A DNA stretch of 64,000 bases, taken from assembly GCF_008727865.1 (NCBI RefSeq), contig NZ_VTWU01000003.1:372001-436000 (forward strand), read 5' to 3'. Positions 26,975-34,941 of this stretch are shown here, piece after piece. Numbering within the stretch: the first letter of the stretch is position 1; each line of letters begins with the position of its first letter. The position numbers were made by a program, and so were the translations under genes. Below the pieces are notes generated by a model. That model was not told where the DNA came from, did not search any database, and saw only the letters and a list, made by a program, of their open reading frames with translations. Source of the stretch: Hymenobacter busanensis. Lineage in GTDB: Bacteria > Bacteroidota > Bacteroidia > Cytophagales > Hymenobacteraceae.

Positions 26975-27727
26975 CTAACGGCGGCGGGTGGTGAAGCCCA
27001 ATAGCAAACTGATGCGGGCCCCACCGTTGCCGGGCACCACCGCTACGTTGACGGGAAAATTCAGCCCGCTGGGCGTGTGGATGGTGGTGCCGGCGGCCAG
27101 CGCAATGCCCACACTCACGGGCGTCAGGTTCGGGCCCAGGCCCAGCTCAAACCCCTTGGGGCCGCGCACGCCCAGCAGCGCGTTCAGGCTCGGAATGAAT
27201 TTGCCTTGCTCGAGCCCCCCAATCAAAGGCACAAACTCAAACAAGCCCGAGGTGCCGTTGGGCAGGCGAAACAGGCGGGTTTCAAACTGCCAGCCGAACT
27301 GCGTCAGAAACGGGTTGAGATTGAACTCGTCTTCGGCGTAGGTGGCGGCGCCGCCGGTGAGCACCGTGAAGCCCAGCCGTGGCCCGCTTAGCTTGATGCC
27401 GTCCCAGGCGCTGGGGTCGTCGCCGGGCACGGTAGGGCCGCTGCCAGGGGGAGTGACGGCGGCCGCCGCACCGGTAGTGGCTGGTGCGGCCGCGTTCAGC
27501 ACGTCCTTGGTACCGTTGGCGTATTTAATCATGAACACATCGGCGCGCGGCAGCACATACACCGGGCCTTCGGGGTTGTCGATGCGCTTGTAGCGCACTT
27601 CGGCCGGTGTCACCTCCAGCACCCGCACCGTTACTTCGTCGCCGTTGCGTTTGGTAAGCAGGTCCTGGGCCTGCAGGGCGGTGGTCAGCAGGCAGGCGAA
27701 AAGGAAAAACAGTAGGCGAGCTTTCAT
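26975..27727 (-). CDS. Exported protein, same N-terminal domain plus beta-barrel-like C-terminal part
   Basis: A 250-residue protein with a signal peptide (ending LQAQ). The N-terminal domain (DLLTKRNGDEVTVRVLEVTPAEVRYKRID...DVFMIKYANGTKDVLN) matches that of the downstream neighbour. A Pro/Gly/Thr linker (about 95-122) leads to a second half rich in short beta strands (LGFTVLTGG, GWQFETRLFRL, VGIALAAGTTIH, ARISLLLGFTTRR) that resembles a small outer-membrane barrel. It lies 31 bases before the gene at 26943 and is likely in one transcript with it. Confidence 0.65.
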   Translation of the reverse strand: MKARLLFFLFACLLTTALQAQDLLTKRNGDEVTVRVLEVTPAEVRYKRIDNPEGPVYVLPRADVFMIKYANGTKDVLNAAAPATTGAAAAVTPPGSGPTVPGDDPSAWDGIKLSGPRLGFTVLTGGAATYAEDEFNLNPFLTQFGWQFETRLFRLPNGTSGLFEFVPLIGGLEQGKFIPSLNALLGVRGPKGFELGLGPNLTPVSVGIALAAGTTIHTPSGLNFPVNVAVVPGNGGARISLLLGFTTRRR

Positions 27728-27938
27728 ATCCGGTTCAGTATTGTGCTGGAAAAGTACACACTCTTCCGGTACAAGTGCGCATCCAATTATTAGCATTGAC
27801 AGACTTTACAGGTAGATATACTTGTGCTTGATAATTCTGTTTATCAATTATTTACAATGATTAAAAAGGAGTTTGGATAACTTCCTGTTTTTAAGCTGAA
27901 TTGCGTAGCATTGCAGTAGCTACTTCACCCGGCTTCGC

Positions 27939-29483
27939 ATGGACGACCTTCGCACTACCCTTGGCACCTTTTCCCCCGACGACCGAAAGGAGTTCCTGCG
28001 CTTCCTGCAGCGGCAGCGCCGCAAGGAAAAGGGCCGCAAAGACGCCAATCTGTGCGAATTGCTGTGGCACAAGCGCGAACTGTCGACCGAGGCGCTGCTG
28101 GCCCGACTCTACCCCGAGGAACCCAATCCGGTAGCGTATTACGCCCTGCGCAAACGTCTGCTGCGGCAGGTTACCGACTTTTTGCTGCTCAAACAGCGCG
28201 ACCAAGACCCCACCGCGGCCTCCACCGTGCGCGGGCAGCTCAGCCTGGCCCAGCACCTGTTCGAGGCTGGCGTGCCGCGCCTGGCGTGGGCCACCCTGCG
28301 CAAAGCCGAGAAGCTGGCCGCCCAGAACGAGCAGTATGAGCTGCTGAACACTGTGTACAACCTGCAGATTGAGCACGCCCACAGCGAGCATGCCGAGCCT
28401 ATCGACGACATCATCCGGCGGCGCAACCGCAACAAGCCCGCCGCCGAGGAAGAAGAGCGCGCCGCCATTGCCTACAGCCTGATGCGCCAGCGCCTGAAGC
28501 TGGCCCGCACCCAAGGCCGCTCGGTCACTTCGTTCGATGAAATCATGCAGGACGTACTGCGCGAATACGACCTGCAGGAAGCCTTTGCGCGGCGGCCGTC
28601 GTTGCTCTACCGGCTGTTGTCCATTGCCCGCTCGGCCATGCTCGTGCGGCGAGACTTTGCCTCCTTCGAGCCCTTTGTGCGGCGCTGCTACCACCTCATG
28701 GAAAAGCGCCACGGCTTTGCGCCTGCCCAGCGCGCCTATCAGCTTGGTCTGCTCTACATGATTGCACACGCGCTCTACCGCAACCGCCGCTTCACCGAGT
28801 CGGTGGCCTACCTGGAGCAGCTGCGCGGGCTGCTGGCCAACGGCGCCCGCAGCCTGCAGGCAGAGTTTTACCCGAAATACATCTTTCTGCTGGCCGCCAA
28901 CAACGCCTTCCTGCACCGCAACGCCGAAAGTATTCAGTTGCTGGAAGAGTTGCTGCGCACCCAAACGCTGAACCCGCGCGACCAGCTCACGGCGCAGTTG
29001 GGCCTCGGCTTTCACTACTTCGCCGAGGGCAAGTACCAGCGCACCAATCACACCCTGCAAGCCATTGGCCGCACCGACCACTGGTGCGAAGAAAAAATGG
29101 GCGTCGAATGGTTGCTCAACAAAAACATGGGCGAGCTGCTCACCCAGCTCGAAATGGGCAACGCCGACGTGGCCGGTCACCGCCTGCGCGCCATCGACCG
29201 CCTCGTGCGCGACCGTTTCGGCCCCGATGGCGGCAGTTACCGCTATGTGCTCAGCTACCTGGCCCTGGTGCGCGAACTAATCGAGAATCCCGACGCTGCG
29301 GCCCGCCCGGAATTTGCGCAGAGCGTGGCCCAAATGCCGCGCTTCCTGCCCCTGGAGCGCGAAGATTTGCAGGCTCTAAGCTTCTACGCTTGGTTGAAAG
29401 CCCGCGCCGTGGGCCGGCCCTACTACCAAGTGCTGCTGGAGCTGGCCGAAACGCCGCCGGTACTGGTCAAAACGCCCGCGTAG
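27939..29483 (+). CDS. Large helical-repeat protein of unknown function
   Basis: A 514-residue cytoplasmic protein, almost entirely alpha-helical by eye and rich in Leu, Arg and Glu, with no signal or membrane segment. The N-terminal 100 residues contain MDDLRTTLGTFSPDDRKEFLRFLQRQ and AYYALRKRLLRQVTDFLLLKQ. The remainder shows TPR-like spacing (LAQHLFEAGVPRLAWATLRKAEKLAA; YRNRRFTESVAYLEQLRGLL; FAEGKYQRTNHTLQAIG). No enzymatic motif is seen. It may be a scaffold or regulator. The family appears confined to the Cytophagales as far as I recall. Confidence 0.6.
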   Translation: MDDLRTTLGTFSPDDRKEFLRFLQRQRRKEKGRKDANLCELLWHKRELSTEALLARLYPEEPNPVAYYALRKRLLRQVTDFLLLKQRDQDPTAASTVRGQLSLAQHLFEAGVPRLAWATLRKAEKLAAQNEQYELLNTVYNLQIEHAHSEHAEPIDDIIRRRNRNKPAAEEEERAAIAYSLMRQRLKLARTQGRSVTSFDEIMQDVLREYDLQEAFARRPSLLYRLLSIARSAMLVRRDFASFEPFVRRCYHLMEKRHGFAPAQRAYQLGLLYMIAHALYRNRRFTESVAYLEQLRGLLANGARSLQAEFYPKYIFLLAANNAFLHRNAESIQLLEELLRTQTLNPRDQLTAQLGLGFHYFAEGKYQRTNHTLQAIGRTDHWCEEKMGVEWLLNKNMGELLTQLEMGNADVAGHRLRAIDRLVRDRFGPDGGSYRYVLSYLALVRELIENPDAAARPEFAQSVAQMPRFLPLEREDLQALSFYAWLKARAVGRPYYQVLLELAETPPVLVKTPA

Positions 29484-29493
29484 CACACAAAAA

Positions 29494-29524
29494 ACGCCCG
29501 CTGCTCGGGTAGAACAGCGGGCGT
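29494..29524. terminator. Terminator between converging genes
   Basis: Perfect 10-base arms (29494-29503, 29515-29524); on the minus strand the stem is followed by a run of six T. Confidence 0.85.
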
Positions 29525-29547
29525 CACAGCTAAAACAAGCCGAAAGC

Positions 29548-29835
29548 TTATTTCTTGTCGGTTTCAGCGGTCTTGTCAACTACGCCGTCGGCGGGCTGGT
29601 TGCGCACTACAGCCGTGTCGCCTTTCTCGGGGGCGGTGGCAGCGTTAACGTCGGCGGCAGCGTTGTCGGTAGCGTTTTCTACGGCGTCGCCAGCAGCTTC
29701 GGTGTTGGCAGCAGCATCGTTAGCAGCGCTTTCCGTGGTGGCTTCGGCGTTTTCCTGGGTTTTCTCGCTGCACGAGGTGGTAGCGAACAGACCGAAAGCG
29801 GCCACGGCCAGCAGGGTTTTGAATGTCATTTTCAT
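29548..29835 (-). CDS. Small Ala/Glu-rich lipoprotein
   Basis: A 95-residue lipoprotein. The signal MKMTFKTLLAVAAFGLFATTSC puts the lipid anchor at Cys22. The rest is low complexity (AATTESAANDAAANTEAAGDA-type repeats), acidic and rich in Ala, Asn and Glu, which suggests an extended or helical stalk rather than a folded domain. A terminator follows. Function unknown; it could be an envelope spacer protein. Confidence 0.7.
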   Translation of the reverse strand: MKMTFKTLLAVAAFGLFATTSCSEKTQENAEATTESAANDAAANTEAAGDAVENATDNAAADVNAATAPEKGDTAVVRNQPADGVVDKTAETDKK

Positions 29836-29974
29836 GGCGAATGATGGAAAGGTTGTGAGCACTTTGATACACCGCGGCGGGCAAGGTAACCCAGGTACCT
29901 GGGTTTTTTACTGCAAAACTGCCTGCCGCCGCGCCGCGTAGGGGCACTGGGTAGCCGTCAGCTTCCATTTTCTC

Positions 29975-30397
29975 ATGGCTTTTCTCTTTCGAGTGCTTTG
30001 TTGCTTGCTGCTGCCCATTCTGGCCCAGGGGCAGGCAGGCGCTTCTTCCGACGACGGGTTTGTGCGCCGTAACGGTACCATGCACGTGCTGCGCCACGGT
30101 CAGCTGCGGCCACTCACGCGTGAGATTCACCTCCCCAACGGCCGCACCGTCACACCCGACGGCTTTGTGCTCGACCCTGCCGGTGGCCGCACCGAGCTGG
30201 CCGAAGGACAAGGCTGCACGTTGCTGGGGCAGCCCACCGCTGTTCAGCCCCAACCCAACGGCCAGTGGGCACTGCGGCCGGCCATGCCGGCACCTGCGCC
30301 GGCAACGGCGGTAGGCGCCACACCAGCGCGGATAAGCTGGTTGCCGCCCGGCTGGCGCAAAAAATGGCACGGCAAGAAAAAAGGCCGCAAGCATTAA
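29975..30397 (+). CDS. DUF6799-like exported protein
   Basis: A 140-residue protein with a signal peptide (MAFLFRVLCCLLLPILAQGQA). It has the repeated short pattern DGFVRRNGTMHVLRHGQLRPLTREIHLPNGRTVTPDGFVLDPAGGRTELAEGQ, which looks like DUF6799 (two to three short strands of the xxDGxVxxNGxM/L type). The C terminus is basic (WRKKWHGKKKGRKH). Function unknown. The start codon at 29975 gives a good signal peptide. Confidence 0.6.
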   Translation: MAFLFRVLCCLLLPILAQGQAGASSDDGFVRRNGTMHVLRHGQLRPLTREIHLPNGRTVTPDGFVLDPAGGRTELAEGQGCTLLGQPTAVQPQPNGQWALRPAMPAPAPATAVGATPARISWLPPGWRKKWHGKKKGRKH

Positions 30398-30419
30398 GAC
30401 CGACCGTTGGGGCTTGTTC

Positions 30420-32378
30420 TTAATCCTGCACCGGGCGGGCGCGGCGGTCGATGGTGAACGTACGGCCGTTTTGGCGCACGGTGGCGCGTCCATCGGCAAA
30501 ATCAGTGGCCGATTCGTAGCGGCCAAATGGCTCGGTGGTGGCGGTGGAGTCGCTTAAGTATTCGGGGTCGATGAACGTGTAGCTCCCCTGCACGCGCACC
30601 CGGGCCAGGCCATTGTGAAACGGGTAGGCTTCTTGAAAAATGCGGGGCCGTTTGGGCAGCGGGCCGGCCCCGCTCAGGTAAAACCAGCCCCGGCGGTCCA
30701 GCACCGGCGCAAAGCCCTCGGCAAAATCGTAGGCGTTGTAGAAATAGGCGTCGAATTCGGTTCCGTCTTCGTCAATGAACGTGTACACGTCGCCGATGCG
30801 GACCCGCGCGAAGCCTTCGTGATAGGGGTTTAGGGCGTCGTAGGCGGGCGCTACTACTTCCTGGCCTTGCTCGTCGATCAAGCCAAAAGCGCCGTCGCGC
30901 TCCACTACCGCCCTGCCTTGCTCAAATGGCTGCACCGAGGCGTACCGGGCCTCGATGATGGGCTTGCCGTCCTCGGCAAATCCCCACCGGCCATTTTCCT
31001 GGTAGGGGGTGGGCACTGAGGTCAAAAACCGGCTCAGTACCCACAGCAGCAAGAGCAGCCCGATGCCGCTGGCCAGCCACAGCCCGCGCGTTTGAGCCGA
31101 CTGACCCAGCGTCAACTGCCGGGCGAAGTGCGTTACGCGGCTGGTGGCCTTCTTTGATATAGTCCCCAAAGTCGCTGCCAGCCCAGGTGCAGAAGCAGCC
31201 GCTGGGGCGGCTGAGGCGCCGGACGGCGCAGGGCGGGGTGGCGTGGGGGCGGCAACAGACGGTGCCGCCGCGGCCGGCGGAGCAACGGACTCCGCAGCCG
31301 CAGGGGCACCAGCTACCGGCTGCAACTGTTGAATCAGCCGCTCCAGGGCCTGGATCTTGCCGTCCAGCTCTTGGTTGCGCTGCTGCCAGTCGTGCTGCGA
31401 CTGCCGAATATTCTGCTCGACCTGTTCTTTGGCCTGGGTTTCGGCCCGGAGGCGCACCTGCAGCTCGGCCACCTGCGGAGCTGCGGCCGATTGGGCCTGA
31501 GCCAGTTCGGTGCGCAGCTGCGCAATGCTTCGTTCGCGTTCGGCTTCGCGGGCTTCCAAGGCCCGTAGCTGGGCATCCACTTGGTGTTGAAGGTTGGCTT
31601 GCAGCTCCTCCAGCTCGTGTTTGCGGTCTTCGCCCCGGGAGGCCAGCTCGTAGGTGTCGGCCGGCAGGTCGTCCACGTCTTCGGCGCCCAACCAGCGCCA
31701 CAGCTGCCGCGCTGCCAGCTGCACCGACCCGCCCAGGGTGCCCGCGCCAACTTCCGGAGCTGCGGCCGGCACCGCAGCTACATCGGGCGCCGCTGGCCAC
31801 CGGGCCGCCAACTGGTTGGCCAGCTCCAGGATATCGGCGGCGGTGAGGTCGATGGCGGGCGTGGCCAGCTGGGCCAGGCGGCGGGGCAAACGGCCTAGCT
31901 GCGGCAGCAGCTGGAACTGGGCCGAGCCGGGTTCGGCAGCCATGCTGGCTTCCACATCGGGCCCAAACGTGAGCGGCGCCATTGGTACCAGCAGCCCCGT
32001 TACAAACTGCGCATTCACAGACTCGGCGGGCAACAACGGCTCCAGCAAACGCAAAAAAGTGTCGCGCTGCTGCCGGAAGGCTATAAACGGGTTGTCGGCA
32101 CCCGCGGCTGACAACGGGAGGCCTTCGAGCAGCCACGCGCCGTGGCCGAACGCGGGAATGCGCAACTGCCCGCCCTGGGGTTGGAGCGTGAGCAGGGTGA
32201 TGCTATGCGGGCGTATCACGGCCGCGTCGAGTGCGGTGTCTGCGGTCAGCGGAATTCGGCCCAGCAGCAGAGTAGGCGTGTCGTCGGGCGGCAGGCCGGC
32301 CAGGGTCGCACGCATCGCATCAAAAGCCGCTTGGCGAGCTGCGTCGGGGAAGGGAGAAGCGAGGAGAACGTGCAGCAT
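30420..32378 (-). CDS. NERD-like domain / coiled coil / transmembrane / WG-repeat fusion protein
   Basis: A 652-residue protein with a rare layout. Residues about 30-135 resemble a nuclease-related (NERD-like) domain (LLGRIPLTADTALDAAVIRPHSITLLTLQP, then FGHGAWLLEG), though catalytic residues are not clear. Residues about 250-355 form a coiled coil rich in Gln and Glu. A Pro/Ala linker (355-400) leads to one membrane segment (433-453, LWLASGIGLLLLLWVLSR). After it, residues 459-640 hold about four WG-type repeats (NGRWGFAEDGKPI, DGAFGLIDEQGQEV, DVYTFIDEDG, RGWFYLS), which form a beta structure. The start at 32378 gives the domain its natural N terminus. It would put the repeats on one side of a membrane and the coiled coil on the other. 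Function unknown. Confidence 0.65.
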   Translation of the reverse strand: MLHVLLASPFPDAARQAAFDAMRATLAGLPPDDTPTLLLGRIPLTADTALDAAVIRPHSITLLTLQPQGGQLRIPAFGHGAWLLEGLPLSAAGADNPFIAFRQQRDTFLRLLEPLLPAESVNAQFVTGLLVPMAPLTFGPDVEASMAAEPGSAQFQLLPQLGRLPRRLAQLATPAIDLTAADILELANQLAARWPAAPDVAAVPAAAPEVGAGTLGGSVQLAARQLWRWLGAEDVDDLPADTYELASRGEDRKHELEELQANLQHQVDAQLRALEAREAERERSIAQLRTELAQAQSAAAPQVAELQVRLRAETQAKEQVEQNIRQSQHDWQQRNQELDGKIQALERLIQQLQPVAGAPAAAESVAPPAAAAPSVAAPTPPRPAPSGASAAPAAASAPGLAATLGTISKKATSRVTHFARQLTLGQSAQTRGLWLASGIGLLLLLWVLSRFLTSVPTPYQENGRWGFAEDGKPIIEARYASVQPFEQGRAVVERDGAFGLIDEQGQEVVAPAYDALNPYHEGFARVRIGDVYTFIDEDGTEFDAYFYNAYDFAEGFAPVLDRRGWFYLSGAGPLPKRPRIFQEAYPFHNGLARVRVQGSYTFIDPEYLSDSTATTEPFGRYESATDFADGRATVRQNGRTFTIDRRARPVQD

Positions 32379-32502
32379 GGAAGGGGCCCGGCAGCGAAAA
32401 AAGGGCCTGTTGGCGGCAATAGCGGAGCCAACTTTTTCCGGGTGGGCTGAGTATACGCAACCAGCCCCCGCGCTTGTTTGCTGATTTCTTTTTCTGGCCT
32501 GT

Positions 32503-32907
32503 ATGGACTCGCTCAACCCCACTCCCGCACACCAACCCGAATTTCACGCGCCGCTCGAAGTAACCGACGGGCAGCATTCGGCTTTGATAGACGACACCCT
32601 GGCGCTGCTCAACGACGGCGTGCCGAGCAAGGAAAATGAGTACGGAATGCGCGAAATTGAGCGGTGGGCCGAGGTGCTGCGCGCCACCGAAAAGCCCGGC
32701 CTTGCCAAAATCATTCAGGCCCTCGACAACCTGCGCGAGCAACTCACCGGCGACGGTGCAACCGAAGCCCACGACCTGGCCGAAACCCTGGCCACGCTGG
32801 GGGCCGAAACCAGCAAAGTGGCCGACGAAGCTGCGGGCGGCTACGGCCCGCCCCTGGCGCAGCTAGGCAAGTTGCTGATCAAGATGGGCTCCACGCTCTC
32901 GCGCTAG
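32503..32907 (+). CDS. Uncharacterised acidic helical protein
   Basis: A 134-residue soluble protein of unknown function. It is divergent from the WG-repeat gene, with 124 bases between the two starts. Visible features are an acidic composition, helical stretches (ERWAEVLRATEKPGLAKIIQALDNLREQL and AHDLAETLATLGAETSKVADEAA) and a Gly-rich turn (GGYGPPLAQLG). No catalytic motif or signal peptide is visible. It may be a small regulatory or stress protein; nothing further can be supported. Confidence 0.6.
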   Translation: MDSLNPTPAHQPEFHAPLEVTDGQHSALIDDTLALLNDGVPSKENEYGMREIERWAEVLRATEKPGLAKIIQALDNLREQLTGDGATEAHDLAETLATLGAETSKVADEAAGGYGPPLAQLGKLLIKMGSTLSR

Positions 32908-32969
32908 CTGCGGCTACCGCTTGACGCCGCCGGCCGCGTTTGGTTTCGTACCGAGCGCGGCCGGCGGCG

Positions 32970-32977
32970 TACTTTTG
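32970..32977 (+). promoter_or_regulatory. -7 promoter element of the CxxC protein gene
   Basis: Exact TACTTTTG, 6 bases ahead of the ATG at 32984; a further predicted leaderless start. Confidence 0.6.
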
Positions 32978-32983
32978 CGGCCT

Positions 32984-33994
32984 ATGTCCGCTTCCGCCTC
33001 CCACTTCGCCCTCTACGACCCCTTCGCCCGCATGCAATTCGGCTTGCCGAACTGCTTCCTTTGCGGTGCGCCGCTCGATCCGGCCGTCGATACCATCCCG
33101 GTTTTTGCCGATTGGCTGCTTGAGCGCTACCAGCTGGCCGAGCGCCCCATTCAGATGCTCGACCAAAGCACGAGCACCTTCGCCGAAACGCGCATTCCGT
33201 GCTGCCCCACTTGCCGCACCCAGCACGTAGAGCCGCTCGAAGCGCAGGTAGCCGCCCACACCGCCGCCAGCCCCGAAGGCCTGCGTGAGCTGGACAGCCA
33301 GACGCTGTTTCTGTGGTTGGGCAAAATGTTCTACGGCATCTTCGTCAACGAGCTGGAACGCGAAAAAGCGCCGCTGATTAAGCCGCGCTATCCGTTGTCC
33401 GAAAACCGGGCGCTGTTCACGCGCTTCCGCAGCTTTTTCCAGGTGCTACAGGCTCTGCGCGTGCCCATGCGCTACGACGATTTCACGCCGGGCTCCATGT
33501 TCTTGCTGAACGTGGCCACCGGCCCCGACGACCCCGCCTTCGCTTACGACGACGACTTGGCCACGATGGTCTTCAGCATCCGCTTGGGCAACGTGGCCGT
33601 CGTCAGCTGCCTGCTCGACAACGCCATTCTGCTCGACGTGATGCGGCGCGTATACGACGACGCGCGCCCCCGGCCGCTGCACCCGGTGCAGCTGGCCGAA
33701 TTCAAGGCGCGCGTCTATTACGGAGCGTATCTGCTGAATGCGGTGCCGGAATACTTTCCCCGGCCCGTGCAACCGGGCGACGAGGAACTGGTGATGGATA
33801 CGTTCCTCGACGATATTACCGGCGTGGTGTTCAATCCGTGGCAGAACTCGGGCTACGTGCAGGCCTTGGAAGACCTCTGGCGCCCGTGGAATATTGGTAT
33901 AGCCGATATTTTACGAAATCCGGCGGAGCCGCTCAGCTATTTATACGATGCCGAGGGGCAGCCGCGGACGCTAACGCAATTCCCAGAGGCCTAA
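32984..33994 (+). CDS. Uncharacterised protein with two CxxC motifs
   Basis: A 336-residue cytoplasmic protein. The N-terminal part has CFLC (Cys24, Cys27) and CCPTC (Cys73-77), together a plausible zinc site. These frame the segment VDTIPVFADWLLERYQL, which resembles an HNH-like zinc-ribbon arrangement, but the histidine and asparagine of an HNH nuclease are not evident. Residues 90-336 are mixed helix and strand with no recognised motif. The start at 32984 follows the TACTTTTG element. The stop codon overlaps that of the converging 3D-domain gene (CTAA). Confidence 0.55.
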   Translation: MSASASHFALYDPFARMQFGLPNCFLCGAPLDPAVDTIPVFADWLLERYQLAERPIQMLDQSTSTFAETRIPCCPTCRTQHVEPLEAQVAAHTAASPEGLRELDSQTLFLWLGKMFYGIFVNELEREKAPLIKPRYPLSENRALFTRFRSFFQVLQALRVPMRYDDFTPGSMFLLNVATGPDDPAFAYDDDLATMVFSIRLGNVAVVSCLLDNAILLDVMRRVYDDARPRPLHPVQLAEFKARVYYGAYLLNAVPEYFPRPVQPGDEELVMDTFLDDITGVVFNPWQNSGYVQALEDLWRPWNIGIADILRNPAEPLSYLYDAEGQPRTLTQFPEA

Positions 33995-34524
33995 CCGGCC
34001 GTCCAGGCAAGTTCGGGGGCCGGCGTGGCCGGGCGTTCGGGCACGGGCGTCACGCGCACGTTGTGCCACATGTCCGACAAATGGGCTTCGGAAGGGTGCA
34101 CCAGCACATCGAAGCAGTGTTTGTGGCGACGGTTCATCGTGTCGTGAATGACGTACACACCGTCTAACTTGGGCGAAATGCCCGTTACCCGCACCGAGTC
34201 GCCGAATTTGAAGGGTCCGCCCCAGCGTTGGAGCAAGTCGCGCGAAATGGCGGCCCAGCGGCTCTTGCTGGTTTGGTGCGGGGAGATGCGCGAATTGTCG
34301 GCGGTTACGAAGGGCTCGGCATCGGTTTGCCCGGGTTCGGCCATATACACCGTGGCCGTTACGCGGTAAGTAGGCAGCTTGCGCGGGGGGCGCTGGTAGG
34401 CTACCGTGGTTGGGGTGGGCTTCACTTGCACCACGCGCGGCGTCAGCGGCGCGGTCGGAAGTGGTTGGGGAGCGGGGGAGTAGGAAGGAAGAAAAAGGTA
34501 CAGAAGAAACAGCGCAATAGACAT
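33991..34524 (-). CDS. 3D-domain (RlpA/MltA-like double-psi barrel) exported protein
   Basis: A 177-residue protein with an N-terminal hydrophobic anchor or signal (MSIALFLLYLFLPS) and a Pro/Thr-rich linker. Residues about 50-150 carry the 3D domain: YRVTATVYMAEPGQTD, FGDSVRVTG, DGVYVIHDTMNRRHKHCFDVLVHP, with the conserved aspartates in place. 3D domains form double-psi beta barrels related to MltA/RlpA and usually act on peptidoglycan or bind it. It overlaps the stop codon of the converging gene by 4 bases. Confidence 0.8.
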   Translation of the reverse strand: MSIALFLLYLFLPSYSPAPQPLPTAPLTPRVVQVKPTPTTVAYQRPPRKLPTYRVTATVYMAEPGQTDAEPFVTADNSRISPHQTSKSRWAAISRDLLQRWGGPFKFGDSVRVTGISPKLDGVYVIHDTMNRRHKHCFDVLVHPSEAHLSDMWHNVRVTPVPERPATPAPELAWTAG

Positions 34525-34941
34525 GTCCGTTGGGTTCGTGGCTCCCGCTTACGCCTGAGGAGAATGAGGCCCCACCGTCGCGCGGTGGGCAGAAGGGCTT
34601 CAACTTGATTTCGGCCCATAAGGTTCCCGTTGAGCTTGATCAAGAAAGGCTAAGTTATTCTTTTGAATTAATTAAGCAATATTAATTATTGTAAAAGTTT
34701 TAAAAAAGGGCTTAAAATGGCCATAAAAGCTGCTTTTGTCATAATCGTCGGCGTCGGGCAATTAGCGGTTCAGTTGGCCGAAAGCCGACCGAGTTTGAGC
34801 GCGCCGGAAGGAAACGAGCCTCGGTTCGGCCGCATTTCAATGGCTAACCAAAGGAACTTGGCCGGCAGCAAGACGTACAGCCTACACCCACGTGTTTCTG
34901 TTGCCGCTACGGCCCCAATTCATTCCACAACCCGTCGACTC
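34525..34941. other. Intergenic region with an AT-rich block
   Basis: No gene is supported in these 417 bases. The stretch 34650-34730 is conspicuously AT-rich against the GC-rich background and includes runs such as TTAATTATTG and AAAAAAGGG. It probably holds the regulatory region of the minus-strand 3D gene, the plus-strand lipoprotein gene at 34942, or both. No exact -7 element was found. An in-frame ATG at 34717 exists but the lipobox argues for the start at 34942. Confidence 0.5.
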
